A stretch of DNA of 39,560 bases from Rhizobium sp. Q54 (GTDB taxonomy: Bacteria > Pseudomonadota > Alphaproteobacteria > ATCC43930 > CGMCC-115725). Of this stretch, positions 17,999 to 26,375 are shown piece by piece (within the stretch, counting starts at the first letter, position 1; every line of letters starts with the position of its first letter). The stretch covers positions 1 through 39,560 of the forward strand of contig CAMATN010000035.1 of assembly GCA_945861155.1 (NCBI GenBank), in the 5' to 3' direction. The translations under genes and the position numbers were made by a program. The notes under the pieces are model-generated. The model saw only the letters and a program-made list of their open reading frames with translations. It had not been told where the DNA came from and did not search any database.

Positions 17999-18458
17999 TA
18001 TCGACATCGATATGCTTCGTCGGCAGCTTGATCGGATCGCCGCGGCCAGCGGATCGGCGGAGACAGCAAGTACCAGCAACGGAAATGGTTCGCCTCCTCC
18101 GTCCGGAACATGGATTGGTTGGCGGGCATCGGTCGATGCGCGGCTTGAAGGACTGAAGAGTTCCATCGACAGTACGCGCTGGGTTGTCGGCATCGTCGCC
18201 GTGGTGATGATCGGCGGATTTGGTTTTCTCGGCTTTCAGCTAAGTCGGCTGGAAGCGCGAATAGATCGTATCGAAACCGCGGTGGCCGCAATCCCGGCTC
18301 GTCTGTCGGAAGAGTTCCGCGCAATGCGTGCCGAGATGGCGGCACAGACCAGCGCGATAGCGAACTCGATCACTGCCGTACGGCAAGCCCAGCCGCCGCC
18401 TCCGCAGATTATCGTAATCCCTGCGCCGCAACCGGGTGAAAAACCGGTTCGGCCATAG
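17991..18458 (+). CDS. Single-pass membrane protein with coiled coil, unknown function
   Basis: A 155-residue protein starts inside the previous gene. A charged helix (1-20) is followed by a Ser/Gly/Pro-rich linker (20-40), a juxtamembrane helix, one membrane segment near 64-82 (WVVGIVAVVMIGGFGFLGF), and a likely coiled coil at 85-128 (LEARIDRIETAVAAIPARLS). A Pro-rich tail PQIIVIPAPQPGEKPVRP ends the protein. No family is recognised; similar architectures are found in small plasmid or phage-borne membrane proteins. It ends 21 bp before leuD. Confidence 0.68.
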   Translation: MADIDIDMLRRQLDRIAAASGSAETASTSNGNGSPPPSGTWIGWRASVDARLEGLKSSIDSTRWVVGIVAVVMIGGFGFLGFQLSRLEARIDRIETAVAAIPARLSEEFRAMRAEMAAQTSAIANSITAVRQAQPPPPQIIVIPAPQPGEKPVRP

Positions 18459-18479
18459 CGTCACCGAAGGGACCACAGA

Positions 18480-19109
18480 ATGGAAAAATTCACGCAATTG
18501 ACCGGGGTCGCGGCGCCGATGCCGATGATCAATATCGACACCGACAAAATCTTCCCGGCGATCTACCTGAAGACGATCAAGCGCACCGGGCTCGCGAAAT
18601 GGCTTTTCCAGGAGATCCGCTTTCGGCCCGACGGGTCGGAGAACCCCGATTTCGTGCTGAACCAGGGCTCGTATCGCCAAGCCAAGATCATCGTCGCCGG
18701 CGACAATTTCGGCTGCGGTTCGAGCCGCGAGCACGCGCCCTGGGCACTGACCGATTTCGGCATCAGCTGCGTCATCGCGCCGAGCTTTGCCGACATCTTC
18801 TACAACAACTGCTTCAAGAACGGTCTGTTGCCGATCGCGCTGCCGCAGGATGTCGTCGACCAGTTGATGGAAGATGCCAAGAAGGGCGCCAACGCGGTGC
18901 TGACGATCGACCTCGAAAGCCAAACGATCTCGCGCCCTGACGGTGAAAAGGTGCATTTCGAGATCGACCCGTTCCGCAAGCATTGCCTGCTGAACGGCCT
19001 CGACGATATCGGCCTGACCGAGCAGAAGACCGACGCCATCGACACCTACGAGCAGCAGGCGCGCCTGTCGCGACCCTGGCTGTTCGGCATGGCCCAGACC
19101 GGGACGTAA
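18480..19109 (+). CDS. leuD: 3-isopropylmalate dehydratase small subunit
   Basis: This 209-residue partner of LeuC carries the swivelling substrate-recognition domain. Signatures: [24 protein letters not shown] (in part), [34 protein letters not shown] and [32 protein letters not shown] precedes the ATG. Length is normal. It is followed by a 157-bp gap with a palindrome and then leuB. Confidence 0.97.
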   Translation: MEKFTQLTGVAAPMPMINIDTDKIFPAIYLKTIKRTGLAKWLFQEIRFRPDGSENPDFVLNQGSYRQAKIIVAGDNFGCGSSREHAPWALTDFGISCVIAPSFADIFYNNCFKNGLLPIALPQDVVDQLMEDAKKGANAVLTIDLESQTISRPDGEKVHFEIDPFRKHCLLNGLDDIGLTEQKTDAIDTYEQQARLSRPWLFGMAQTGT

Positions 19110-19124
19110 CCCCACCCATATATA

Positions 19125-19217
19125 CCCCTTGGCCGGGCTTGACCCGGCCACCCACGTCGTCGTTTTCCGCGGCGCCGCCTGAAGACGTGGATGGCCGGGA
19201 CAAGCCCGGCCAAGGGG
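19125..19217. repeat. Intergenic palindrome, family D
   Basis: Seventeen-base arms at 19125-19141 (CCCCTTGGCCGGGCTTG) and 19201-19217 are exact complements. Nested inner complementary blocks (GGCCACCCACGTC / GACGTGGATGGCC) make a long imperfect hairpin of about 93 bp. It fills the leuD-leuB gap. Confidence 0.85.
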
Positions 19218-19266
19218 GCCGTTTGGAGGCGGGTAGCCGTAGTGTTTCCCTGAAGGCGAACCGGAA

Positions 19267-20382
19267 ATGCCTGAAACCCGCTCCAACCGCAAAGTCCTCG
19301 TGCTGCCGGGCGACGGCATCGGCCCGGAGATCATGCGCGAGGTCCTGCGCGTCATCGAGTTTTTCGATCGGCGCCATATCGCCAGCTTCGAGGTCACGCA
19401 AGGGCTGGTCGGCGGCGCCGCCTACGACGCGTCTGGCGTGCCATTGACCGACGAAACCATGGCCCAGGCGATGGCCAGCGACGCGGTTCTGTTCGGCTCG
19501 GTCGGCGGGCCGAAATGGGAGATTCTGCCGTTTGAGCTGCGCCCCGAGCGCGGCCTCCTGCGGCTGCGCAAGGATATGGATCTGTTCGCTAATCTGCGCC
19601 CGGCGGTGGTCTTCGACGCGCTGGCCGACGCGTCGGCGTTGAAACGCGATCTTGTCGCCGGGCTCGATCTGATGATCGTGCGCGAACTGACCGGCGGCAT
19701 TTATTTCGGCGAGCCGCGGGGGGTCGAGACGCTGCCTGACGGCAGCCGCCGCGGCATCAATACGGAGGTCTATACCGAGGCCGAGATCGAGCGCGTCGTG
19801 CGTGCCGGCTTCGACCTGGCGCGCAAGCGCCAACGCCGCCTGTGCGAGGTCGACAAGGCGAACGTCATGGAATCAGGTGGGCTGTGGCGCGAAATCGCCG
19901 AGGAGGTGCACGCCGACTACCCCGATGTCGAGCTCTCCTTCATGTACGCCGACAATTGCGCGATGCAGCTCGTGCGCAACCCCAAGCAGTTCGACGTGAT
20001 CGTGACCAGCAATTTGTTCGGCGACATCCTGTCGGATTGCGCGGCGATGCTGACGGGCTCTCTCGGCATGCTGCCGTCCGCCTCGCTCGGCGCCGCCGAT
20101 TCGAGTGGGCGGCGCAAGGCGCTCTATGAACCGGTGCATGGCAGCGCCCCCGATATCGCCGGGAAGGGCGTCGCCAACCCGCTCGCCTCTATCCTCTCCT
20201 TCGCGATGATGCTGCGCTATTCGTTCGACATGGCCGCGGAGGCTGATCTCGTCGAGGACGCGGTGCGCCGCGCGCTCGCGGCCGGCGCCCGTACCGCGGA
20301 CATCCGGCAACAGGGCGCCGCGCCGGTCTCGACCCGGGTCATGGGCGACACGATCCTCGCCGAACTCGCAGCGGCAGCGTAA
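19267..20382 (+). CDS. leuB: 3-isopropylmalate dehydrogenase
   Basis: This 371-residue NAD-dependent enzyme oxidises and decarboxylates 3-isopropylmalate, the third leucine-specific step. Seen: [20 protein letters not shown], the substrate loop [21 protein letters not shown] (in part), [15 protein letters not shown], the catalytic region [32 protein letters not shown] and [18 protein letters not shown]. Length is normal. In many alphaproteobacteria asd follows directly; here about 4.7 kb of other genes intervene. Confidence 0.97.
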   Translation: MPETRSNRKVLVLPGDGIGPEIMREVLRVIEFFDRRHIASFEVTQGLVGGAAYDASGVPLTDETMAQAMASDAVLFGSVGGPKWEILPFELRPERGLLRLRKDMDLFANLRPAVVFDALADASALKRDLVAGLDLMIVRELTGGIYFGEPRGVETLPDGSRRGINTEVYTEAEIERVVRAGFDLARKRQRRLCEVDKANVMESGGLWREIAEEVHADYPDVELSFMYADNCAMQLVRNPKQFDVIVTSNLFGDILSDCAAMLTGSLGMLPSASLGAADSSGRRKALYEPVHGSAPDIAGKGVANPLASILSFAMMLRYSFDMAAEADLVEDAVRRALAAGARTADIRQQGAAPVSTRVMGDTILAELAAAA

Positions 20383-20432
20383 CGGTCCGCGACCCTGTGA
20401 AGTCGAAAGCCTGGCTCGGACGCTGGGGCGGC

Positions 20433-20867
20433 CTAACCCTCGTGGAGCGAGCGCCGGCTGGGCGTGATCAATGTCAAGGCGCGGCGCCGATGCGTGCGAT
20501 AGATTCCGAAATCGCTATCGAGAGTGCAAACCGGCAGGCCGGTTATCTCCGCTAACCGCACAAGGCAGGCATCCGCGAGCGATATCGGAACGTTCGCGTA
20601 GCGTTCCATTAGCGCACCGATTTCGGCTGTTTCCTTGTCTAGTCGAAGGCCGATTTGGACTCCACCGCGCGCGACGTATTCGAGCACCCGCGCTGCCGGG
20701 AGCTTCGTTCGCGCAACCAAGAAGCAGGCCTCCGTCAGCACTGGCTCACACGTGATTACAGGCGGCGCAAAACCGTCAAAGGTTTCGACTGCCCAATCGT
20801 GATAGGCATCGCGCGGGTGCAGATAGGCAACAAGTGGGCCAGTATCCAATAGGACACCCGACCTCAT
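20433..20867 (-). CDS. PIN-domain toxin (VapC-like ribonuclease)
   Basis: This 144-residue PIN-domain protein is probably a VapC-type RNase. All acidic metal-binding positions are present: Asp8 (VLLDTGPLVAYL), Glu46 (LTEACFL), Asp99 (SLADACLV) and Asp117 with Asp119 (TLDSDF). The ATG overlaps the stop of the antitoxin gene as ATGA, the usual toxin-antitoxin coupling. The RNA target is unknown. It is the last gene of the minus-strand block, convergent with leuB. Confidence 0.85.
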   Translation of the reverse strand: MRSGVLLDTGPLVAYLHPRDAYHDWAVETFDGFAPPVITCEPVLTEACFLVARTKLPAARVLEYVARGGVQIGLRLDKETAEIGALMERYANVPISLADACLVRLAEITGLPVCTLDSDFGIYRTHRRRALTLITPSRRSLHEG

Positions 20868-21142
20868 CGGCCGAAATCGTCAAAATATTTCGGATTGGTC
20901 GCTAGGTCGGATGGCCCATCTTCGATGATCCCGCACAGATCCTGCATCAAATCGTGCAGCGACCCCTTGCGGGGCTGCGGCGATTTCTCGGCGGTCTGGG
21001 CCGGAGCCTGCTCCTTTTCCAGGACAAGGCGCAGCCCTTCTTCGACGAGGTCCTTAAGCCGGCGACCGCGCAAGGCGGCCTCTGACTTGGCGCGGCGGAG
21101 CAACTCGTCGGGAATGTCGATTGTGGTTCTCATGCCGCGCAT
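20864..21142 (-). CDS. Ribbon-helix-helix antitoxin (VapB-like)
   Basis: A 92-residue protein has an N-terminal ribbon-helix-helix DNA-binding domain (MRTTIDIPDELLRRAKSEA, then RLKDLVEEGLRLVL). The flexible, charged C-terminal region should wrap the PIN toxin (SLHDLMQDLCGIIEDGPSD, ending YFDDFGR). Two ATG starts are possible, at 21142 and 21133; the second begins exactly at the domain. RHH antitoxins normally repress their own operon, and a direct repeat lies just upstream (21154-21168). Confidence 0.83.
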   Translation of the reverse strand: MRGMRTTIDIPDELLRRAKSEAALRGRRLKDLVEEGLRLVLEKEQAPAQTAEKSPQPRKGSLHDLMQDLCGIIEDGPSDLATNPKYFDDFGR

Positions 21143-21153
21143 CTAAGCACAAT

Positions 21154-21168
21154 GATGCAAAGATGCAA
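21154..21168 (-). promoter_or_regulatory. Direct repeat upstream of the antitoxin, possible operator
   Basis: On the minus strand TTGCATC occurs twice, one base apart, 12-26 bases before the antitoxin ATG. Position and repeat form suit an RHH-protein operator, which usually binds tandem short sites. No clear -35/-10 pair was found, so this is only a candidate. Confidence 0.4.
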
Positions 21169-21175
21169 GCGTGGC

Positions 21176-22345
21176 TTACCACGCCGCGTCGAGCAGCTCG
21201 CGGACCACCGGCGGGCCGTCGATCTTGCGCGGGTTGGTGTGGATCCAGCGGTCGTGCATCGATAATTCGGCGATGCGGTCGAGCTGCTCGGGCTTGACCC
21301 CGACATCGCGCAGCCGGGCGGGCAACCCGAGCCCGGCGATCAGGCCGGCGACAACATCCGATGCGGGCGCGCCAGGCCGGCCCAGCGCGTCGCTGACCAG
21401 CGCCTGGCGATCGGCGTTGACGGGCTCGTTGAAGCGCAGCACATGCGGCAGCATCACGCACGAGGTATAGCCGTGCGGCACGTGCGCGGTGCCGCCCAGC
21501 ACATGGCCGATGCCGTGGCTCGCGCCTTTCGGCACGCCGGTCTGCGAGCCGACCATCGACATCCAGGCGCCGAGTTGCGCGTCGAGCCGCGCGTCGAGAT
21601 CGAGCGGGTCGGCCTTGACCCCGGAGAGACCGCGGCCGAGCAGCTTGAGCGCGTGGTATGATGCGCCTTCGGAAATCGGCTGGCATTGCGGCGAGCAGAT
21701 GTCCTCGACCGCATGGTCGACGGCGCGGATGCCGGTCGACAGGAACAGCCATTCCGGCGTGTGCAGCGTGGCGCGCGGGTCGAGCAGCACGTTCTTCGGC
21801 ATCATCAGCGGATGACCATAGCTTTCCTTGACGTTGCGCGCGGTGTCGGTGCAGCCCGCCGATGCCGTATATTCGCCGGCCGACAAGGTCGTCGGGATCG
21901 CGATCGTGCGGATCGTCGGCGGCTTCACCGGCGGCCGCACGATCTTGCCATCGGCGCTGATTTGGGCGCGGTAATCGTCGAGTCGCGCCGGATCGGTCAC
22001 GTCGTTGCCGAGGCAGAACGCGACCATCTTCGCCGCGTCGGTCACCGAGCCCCCGCCCAGCGTCACGAGCAAATCGGCTCCAGCGGCGCGCGCCGCGTTC
22101 GCCGCCGCGACGACATCGACGCGCGGCGTGTGCGCGCCGATCTTCGCGTAAACGCCGGCGAGCCGGTTGCCGAGCGCGTTGCGGACCTGCTCGACCATGT
22201 CGGTCTCGCGGTTGAGCGTGCCGCTCGCCAGCAGAAACACCGAGTTCGCACCGCTCTCCTCGACCTGCTCCTTCAGCGCCTCGGCGAACGGCCGGCCGTA
22301 GATGACGCTTTCCATCGGTGGAAAACGATAGACTCCGGTGAGCAT
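21176..22345 (-). CDS. Iron-containing alcohol dehydrogenase family (maleylacetate reductase-like)
   Basis: This 389-residue NAD(P)-dependent enzyme is of the group III (iron-type) alcohol dehydrogenase superfamily. The nucleotide-binding GGGSVTDAAK is at 97-106 and PTTLSAGEYTASAG at 151-164. The metal-ligand region includes His211 (AVDHAVED), His277 and His281 (GASHGIGHVLGG) and His291 (VPHGYTS). GLP and HDRW near the end are typical. The balance of motifs resembles maleylacetate reductases and related members. GGGGGAG precedes the ATG. It lies 29 bp after the SDR gene, probably in one operon with SDR, VOC and CMD-like genes. The substrate is not readable. Confidence 0.88.
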   Translation of the reverse strand: MLTGVYRFPPMESVIYGRPFAEALKEQVEESGANSVFLLASGTLNRETDMVEQVRNALGNRLAGVYAKIGAHTPRVDVVAAANAARAAGADLLVTLGGGSVTDAAKMVAFCLGNDVTDPARLDDYRAQISADGKIVRPPVKPPTIRTIAIPTTLSAGEYTASAGCTDTARNVKESYGHPLMMPKNVLLDPRATLHTPEWLFLSTGIRAVDHAVEDICSPQCQPISEGASYHALKLLGRGLSGVKADPLDLDARLDAQLGAWMSMVGSQTGVPKGASHGIGHVLGGTAHVPHGYTSCVMLPHVLRFNEPVNADRQALVSDALGRPGAPASDVVAGLIAGLGLPARLRDVGVKPEQLDRIAELSMHDRWIHTNPRKIDGPPVVRELLDAAW

Positions 22346-22374
22346 GGCTCCCCCTTTTCCTGGCGATGAAGCTG

Positions 22375-23121
22375 CTAGCGGGCCAGATAGCCGCCGTCGA
22401 CCGGTAACGTCACGCCAGTGATGTACCGCGCCATGTCCGAGGCGAGAAACACCGCCGGCAGCGCGATGTCCTCGGGCGTCCCGATCCGCCCAAGCGCGAT
22501 GCGGCCGGTGAAATTGGCCATGTATTCGGCGTTCTGCCGCGCATCAGCGTTGAGTGGCGTCGCGGTAAAGCCGGGGCCGATCGCGTTGACGCGGATCCCC
22601 ATCGGCGACAATTCGATCGCCAGCGCCTGGGTCAGCGCGCGCACGCCGCCTTTGGAGGTCGTATAGGCGGCCGAGTTCGGCAACGCGACAAAGGACTGGA
22701 TCGAGCCGATATTGATGACCGCGCCCTGGGTCTCGCGCAACTGATCGAGAAACGCGGTCACCATGTTGTAGGGGCCGTCGAGATTGACCGCCAAGGTGTC
22801 GTCCCAGTCGCGGCGCGTATTGGCGTCGCCGACCTTGCCGCGCCGAATGATGCCGGCATTGTTGACCAGCACCGAGACCGGACCGATCTCCGCGCGCACC
22901 TTCGATGCCAGAGCGTCGCACGCGGCGCGGTCGGTGACGTCGCAGACCAAGCCGTTGGCATTGTCGCCGACGGCCTTTGCGACGCGCACCGCGGCGCCGA
23001 CATTGAGGTCGACCGAAACGATCCTCGCCCCCGCCTGGGCCATCGCGACCGCAATTGCTTCGCCGATGCCCGATCCGGCACCGGTCACCAGCGCAATACG
23101 GCCATCGAGTAAGCCTGGCAT
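22375..23121 (-). CDS. Short-chain dehydrogenase/reductase
   Basis: A classical SDR of 248 residues. The cofactor motif TGAGSGIG is at 13-20; Asp38 after the second strand (VSVDLN) favours NAD over NADP. NNAG is at 87-90, with catalytic Ser140 (INIGSIQS) and Tyr153-x3-Lys157 (YTTSK). It ends GVTLPVDGGYLAR, the usual closing. The start at MPGLLDGRIALVTG is preceded by GGAAG. It belongs to the minus-strand catabolic-looking block. Its substrate, probably a sugar acid or hydroxy compound, is a guess from the family only. Confidence 0.9.
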   Translation of the reverse strand: MPGLLDGRIALVTGAGSGIGEAIAVAMAQAGARIVSVDLNVGAAVRVAKAVGDNANGLVCDVTDRAACDALASKVRAEIGPVSVLVNNAGIIRRGKVGDANTRRDWDDTLAVNLDGPYNMVTAFLDQLRETQGAVINIGSIQSFVALPNSAAYTTSKGGVRALTQALAIELSPMGIRVNAIGPGFTATPLNADARQNAEYMANFTGRIALGRIGTPEDIALPAVFLASDMARYITGVTLPVDGGYLAR

Positions 23122-23140
23122 GTGCTTCCGCTCCGCTTGA

Positions 23141-23169
23141 AACCCTCTCCCGCAGTGCGGGAGAGGGTT
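23141..23169. repeat. Perfect hairpin between SDR and VOC genes
   Basis: Thirteen-base arms (AACCCTCTCCCGC and its complement) surround an AGT loop. On the plus strand it is followed by TTT. On the minus strand, in the direction of the genes here, it ends GGGTTTC, a short T-run. It may partly terminate after the VOC gene or simply stabilise mRNA ends. Confidence 0.65.
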
Positions 23170-23185
23170 TTTGCGGTGCTGCCGT

Positions 23186-24160
23186 CTACATCGCCTGGGC
23201 TTGGGCGCGCAGGGCGCGCTTCTTGGCGATCGTCGGGGCTTTCGCGGCTGTGAGCGGATCACCCCGGGGGCCAGCCGGCCCGACCGTGTCGGTGAGCGTC
23301 GGGACCCAGCCATCGCCGCCCATGATGTAGTTGCGGTTGGTCTGGGCCGGGTTGCGGTTGACGAGCGGCCGCGCATAGAGCGGATGCGTCATGCTGCGGA
23401 TCTCGTGCTCGATCGTGAACAGCACCTTGCCGGTGTCGAGGTCGACGATGTCCTCGAAACGGTACTGGCAGCGATCGCTCTCCTCGGTGATCAGGTCGAG
23501 CTTCCTCAGCTTTTCGTGCGGTCTGCCGAAATCCTCGACATAGACCTGCAGGTGATGGCCGTCGAACTCGACCAGCTCCTTGTCGGTTTCGCGGAAGATC
23601 AGTTCCTGGTTGGGGCCGACCTTGATGTGGGCGGCCTTGCCCTCGCCGTTCTTCTCGATGCAGGTGATCGCGCCGAGCACTTTCCTATAGAAGCGGGCGA
23701 TGCCCTTGGCGGTCCCTTCCGGCACGGCGAACTCGACATAGGGAATGCCGAGATTGATCTTGCCGAAGCGCTCTTCGTCGGGGCTGTAGACGTGGAACTT
23801 GTTGCCCCACGGGCAGGTCGCCGAGACGTACGCGTTGTGCTCCTTGAACTTGAACTTGGTGTCGGCAAGCTGCTTCTTGACGCCGTTCAGGCGTTCGAGC
23901 AGCGCCTCGCGGTCCGGCGAGACGATGCCGACATGGCCGCGGAACACCAGCGGCGGTCCGGCCGGCATGTGGATCTGGTTCTTGCCGATGTTGACCCACA
24001 TGTTGTTGGTGCCGGGGAACAGATACGGGTCGCGGGTGAACCCCATCCCCAGCAGGTAGAAATCGCTGGCCAGCCCCTGGTCGGGGATCTCGACATTGAG
24101 GTGCTCGAGCCCGGTGATGTTGCCGAGGTTTTCGGCCTCGCGGTTGAACGGATTTTCCAT
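23186..24160 (-). CDS. VOC (glyoxalase/extradiol dioxygenase) superfamily protein
   Basis: A 324-residue protein with two vicinal-oxygen-chelate modules. The first begins NITGLEHLNVEIPDQGLASDFY and includes NNMWVNIGKNQIHMP and FRGHVGIVSPD. The second includes GIPYVEFAVPEGTAKGIARFY, NQELIFRET and DGHHLQVYVEDF. His19 (LEHLNV), histidines in the middle modules and glutamates at strand ends could form a metal site, as in extradiol dioxygenases or glyoxalases. The last 60 residues (after IEHEIRS) form a tail with YARPLVNRNPAQTNRNY and are outside the VOC fold. GGAGGACTAA precedes the ATG. The substrate is unknown. Confidence 0.83.
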   Translation of the reverse strand: MENPFNREAENLGNITGLEHLNVEIPDQGLASDFYLLGMGFTRDPYLFPGTNNMWVNIGKNQIHMPAGPPLVFRGHVGIVSPDREALLERLNGVKKQLADTKFKFKEHNAYVSATCPWGNKFHVYSPDEERFGKINLGIPYVEFAVPEGTAKGIARFYRKVLGAITCIEKNGEGKAAHIKVGPNQELIFRETDKELVEFDGHHLQVYVEDFGRPHEKLRKLDLITEESDRCQYRFEDIVDLDTGKVLFTIEHEIRSMTHPLYARPLVNRNPAQTNRNYIMGGDGWVPTLTDTVGPAGPRGDPLTAAKAPTIAKKRALRAQAQAM

Positions 24161-24236
24161 TTAGTCCTCCGATATTTTCCAACAGCCTGTCGCCGTGGTC
24201 GGGACGCGACGGGAGCGCCGGCTGCATGCGCGTCCA

Positions 24237-24638
24237 TCAAAACAGGTTTTCGAACCTCTCGTCCACCGGAACCCGATAGCCGTCGGCGAGGCGGTTGGTC
24301 TCGTTCGCCATGCCGACGACGGCGATCAATTCGCCGAGCATCTGCGGGCTCATGCCGAGCCGCTTGGCCGCCGCGCCGTGCGAGGCGGTGCAATACTGGC
24401 AGCCGTTGCTGACGCTGACCGCGAGATAGATCAATTCCTTGGTCAGCGGATCGAGGGCGCCCGGCGCCATGACCTCCTTGATGCTGTCCCAGGTGCGCCG
24501 CAAAGTCGGCGGGTGGTGCGCCAGCGCCTTCCAGAAATTGTTGATCCAGTCGGTGTCGCGGGTCGCTCGGATGTCGTCGAACACGGCGCGAACTTCCGCG
24601 CTCGCCGCGTTCTGGTCGATCAGCGGAACGGTGGGCAT
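24237..24638 (-). CDS. Carboxymuconolactone decarboxylase/AhpD-like protein
   Basis: A 133-residue all-helical protein of the CMD/AhpD family. The redox motif C80-x2-C83 in NGCQYCTASH, with His87 and Glu68 (KELIYLAVS), gives the AhpD-type proton relay. It is therefore probably a peroxidase- or disulfide-active member, not a true decarboxylase, which lacks the cysteines. MPTVPLIDQN is taken as the start because GAGAGGTAGGC precedes it. It begins 2 bp after the DUF962 gene and is 76 bp before the VOC gene. Confidence 0.87.
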   Translation of the reverse strand: MPTVPLIDQNAASAEVRAVFDDIRATRDTDWINNFWKALAHHPPTLRRTWDSIKEVMAPGALDPLTKELIYLAVSVSNGCQYCTASHGAAAKRLGMSPQMLGELIAVVGMANETNRLADGYRVPVDERFENLF

Positions 24639-24640
24639 GC

Positions 24641-24973
24641 CTACCTCTCGATTAACCGGCTCTCGATCTGCCGGCGCCGAAGTTCGCCCCCGAGCCGGCC
24701 GGTCAGGAACAGCCCGAGCATCCGAATATCGCTCAGCAGCGACCACAGCGGATGTGCAAAGGTCGCGGGGCGGTTGCGCTCGACGACGACATGGCCGAAC
24801 CATGCCGGGCCGTATCCGACGACAAGCGCGGCAACCAGCCACCGCCAATCGCCGAGGGAAGCGGCAACCACGAGCAGCGCCATCGCCGCGAGCGTCCCGA
24901 CGTAATGCAGGGCGCGGCTGCGCGGATCGGCGTGTGCCGCGAGGTAGTGCGGCCAGAATTCGCGGTAAGTCAT
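24641..24973 (-). CDS. DUF962 (Mpo1-like) membrane protein
   Basis: This 110-residue inner-membrane protein of the DUF962 family starts [20 protein letters not shown], typical of the short bacterial form. It has two or three hydrophobic segments: [20 protein letters not shown], then [21 protein letters not shown], then [18 protein letters not shown]. The yeast member Mpo1 is an iron-dependent 2-hydroxy fatty acid dioxygenase using His residues. H12, H16, H27, H65 and H78 here (approximate) could serve. Activity of the bacterial form is not established. An in-frame ATG at 25039 would add 22 residues without family support. It heads the minus-strand block, divergent from asd. Confidence 0.83.
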   Translation of the reverse strand: MTYREFWPHYLAAHADPRSRALHYVGTLAAMALLVVAASLGDWRWLVAALVVGYGPAWFGHVVVERNRPATFAHPLWSLLSDIRMLGLFLTGRLGGELRRRQIESRLIER

Positions 24974-25087
24974 CGCGAGCAGGCCGTCGGCGCCGCCAAC
25001 CCCGGCTTGTGATGCGCCTTGTAATGCCGGGGCCGGCATCGTAAGTCAGCAGCCAGCTTCATTACCAATCCGCCTCGGAGTTCGCAA

Positions 25088-26158
<1,071 letters not shown>

Positions 26159-26189
26159 GCCCCAAGGTCGCACTCGGACCGCGCTTCGG

Positions 26190-26306
26190 TGCGTCCTTCG
26201 AGACGGCCGCTTCGCGGCCTCTTCAGGATAAGGTAAGCTATGATGCCATACCCAAATCTTCCTCATCCTGAGGAGCACTCCGCAGGGGTGCGTCTCGAAG
26301 GACGCA
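26190..26306. repeat. Intergenic palindrome, family C
   Basis: Outer arms at 26190-26205 (TGCGTCCTTCGAGACG) and 26291-26306 are exact complements. Inside are GGCCGC/GCGGCC and an interrupted pairing of CTTCAGGATAAGG with CCTCATCCTGAGG. The 117-bp unit matches a repeat type widely seen between genes in Bradyrhizobium and relatives, by recollection. It fills the asd-yejE gap. Confidence 0.82.
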
Positions 26307-26375
26307 AAGAGCCCGTGCAGCGATCATAAACCACCGTGCGGTGCCGGAGGGGAAAAGGCGCCTCTTCCATCAGCC

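Noticed and set aside
23141-23169. CRISPR repeat or array
   Set aside because: Single hairpin with no regularly spaced copies; no array was found anywhere in the window.
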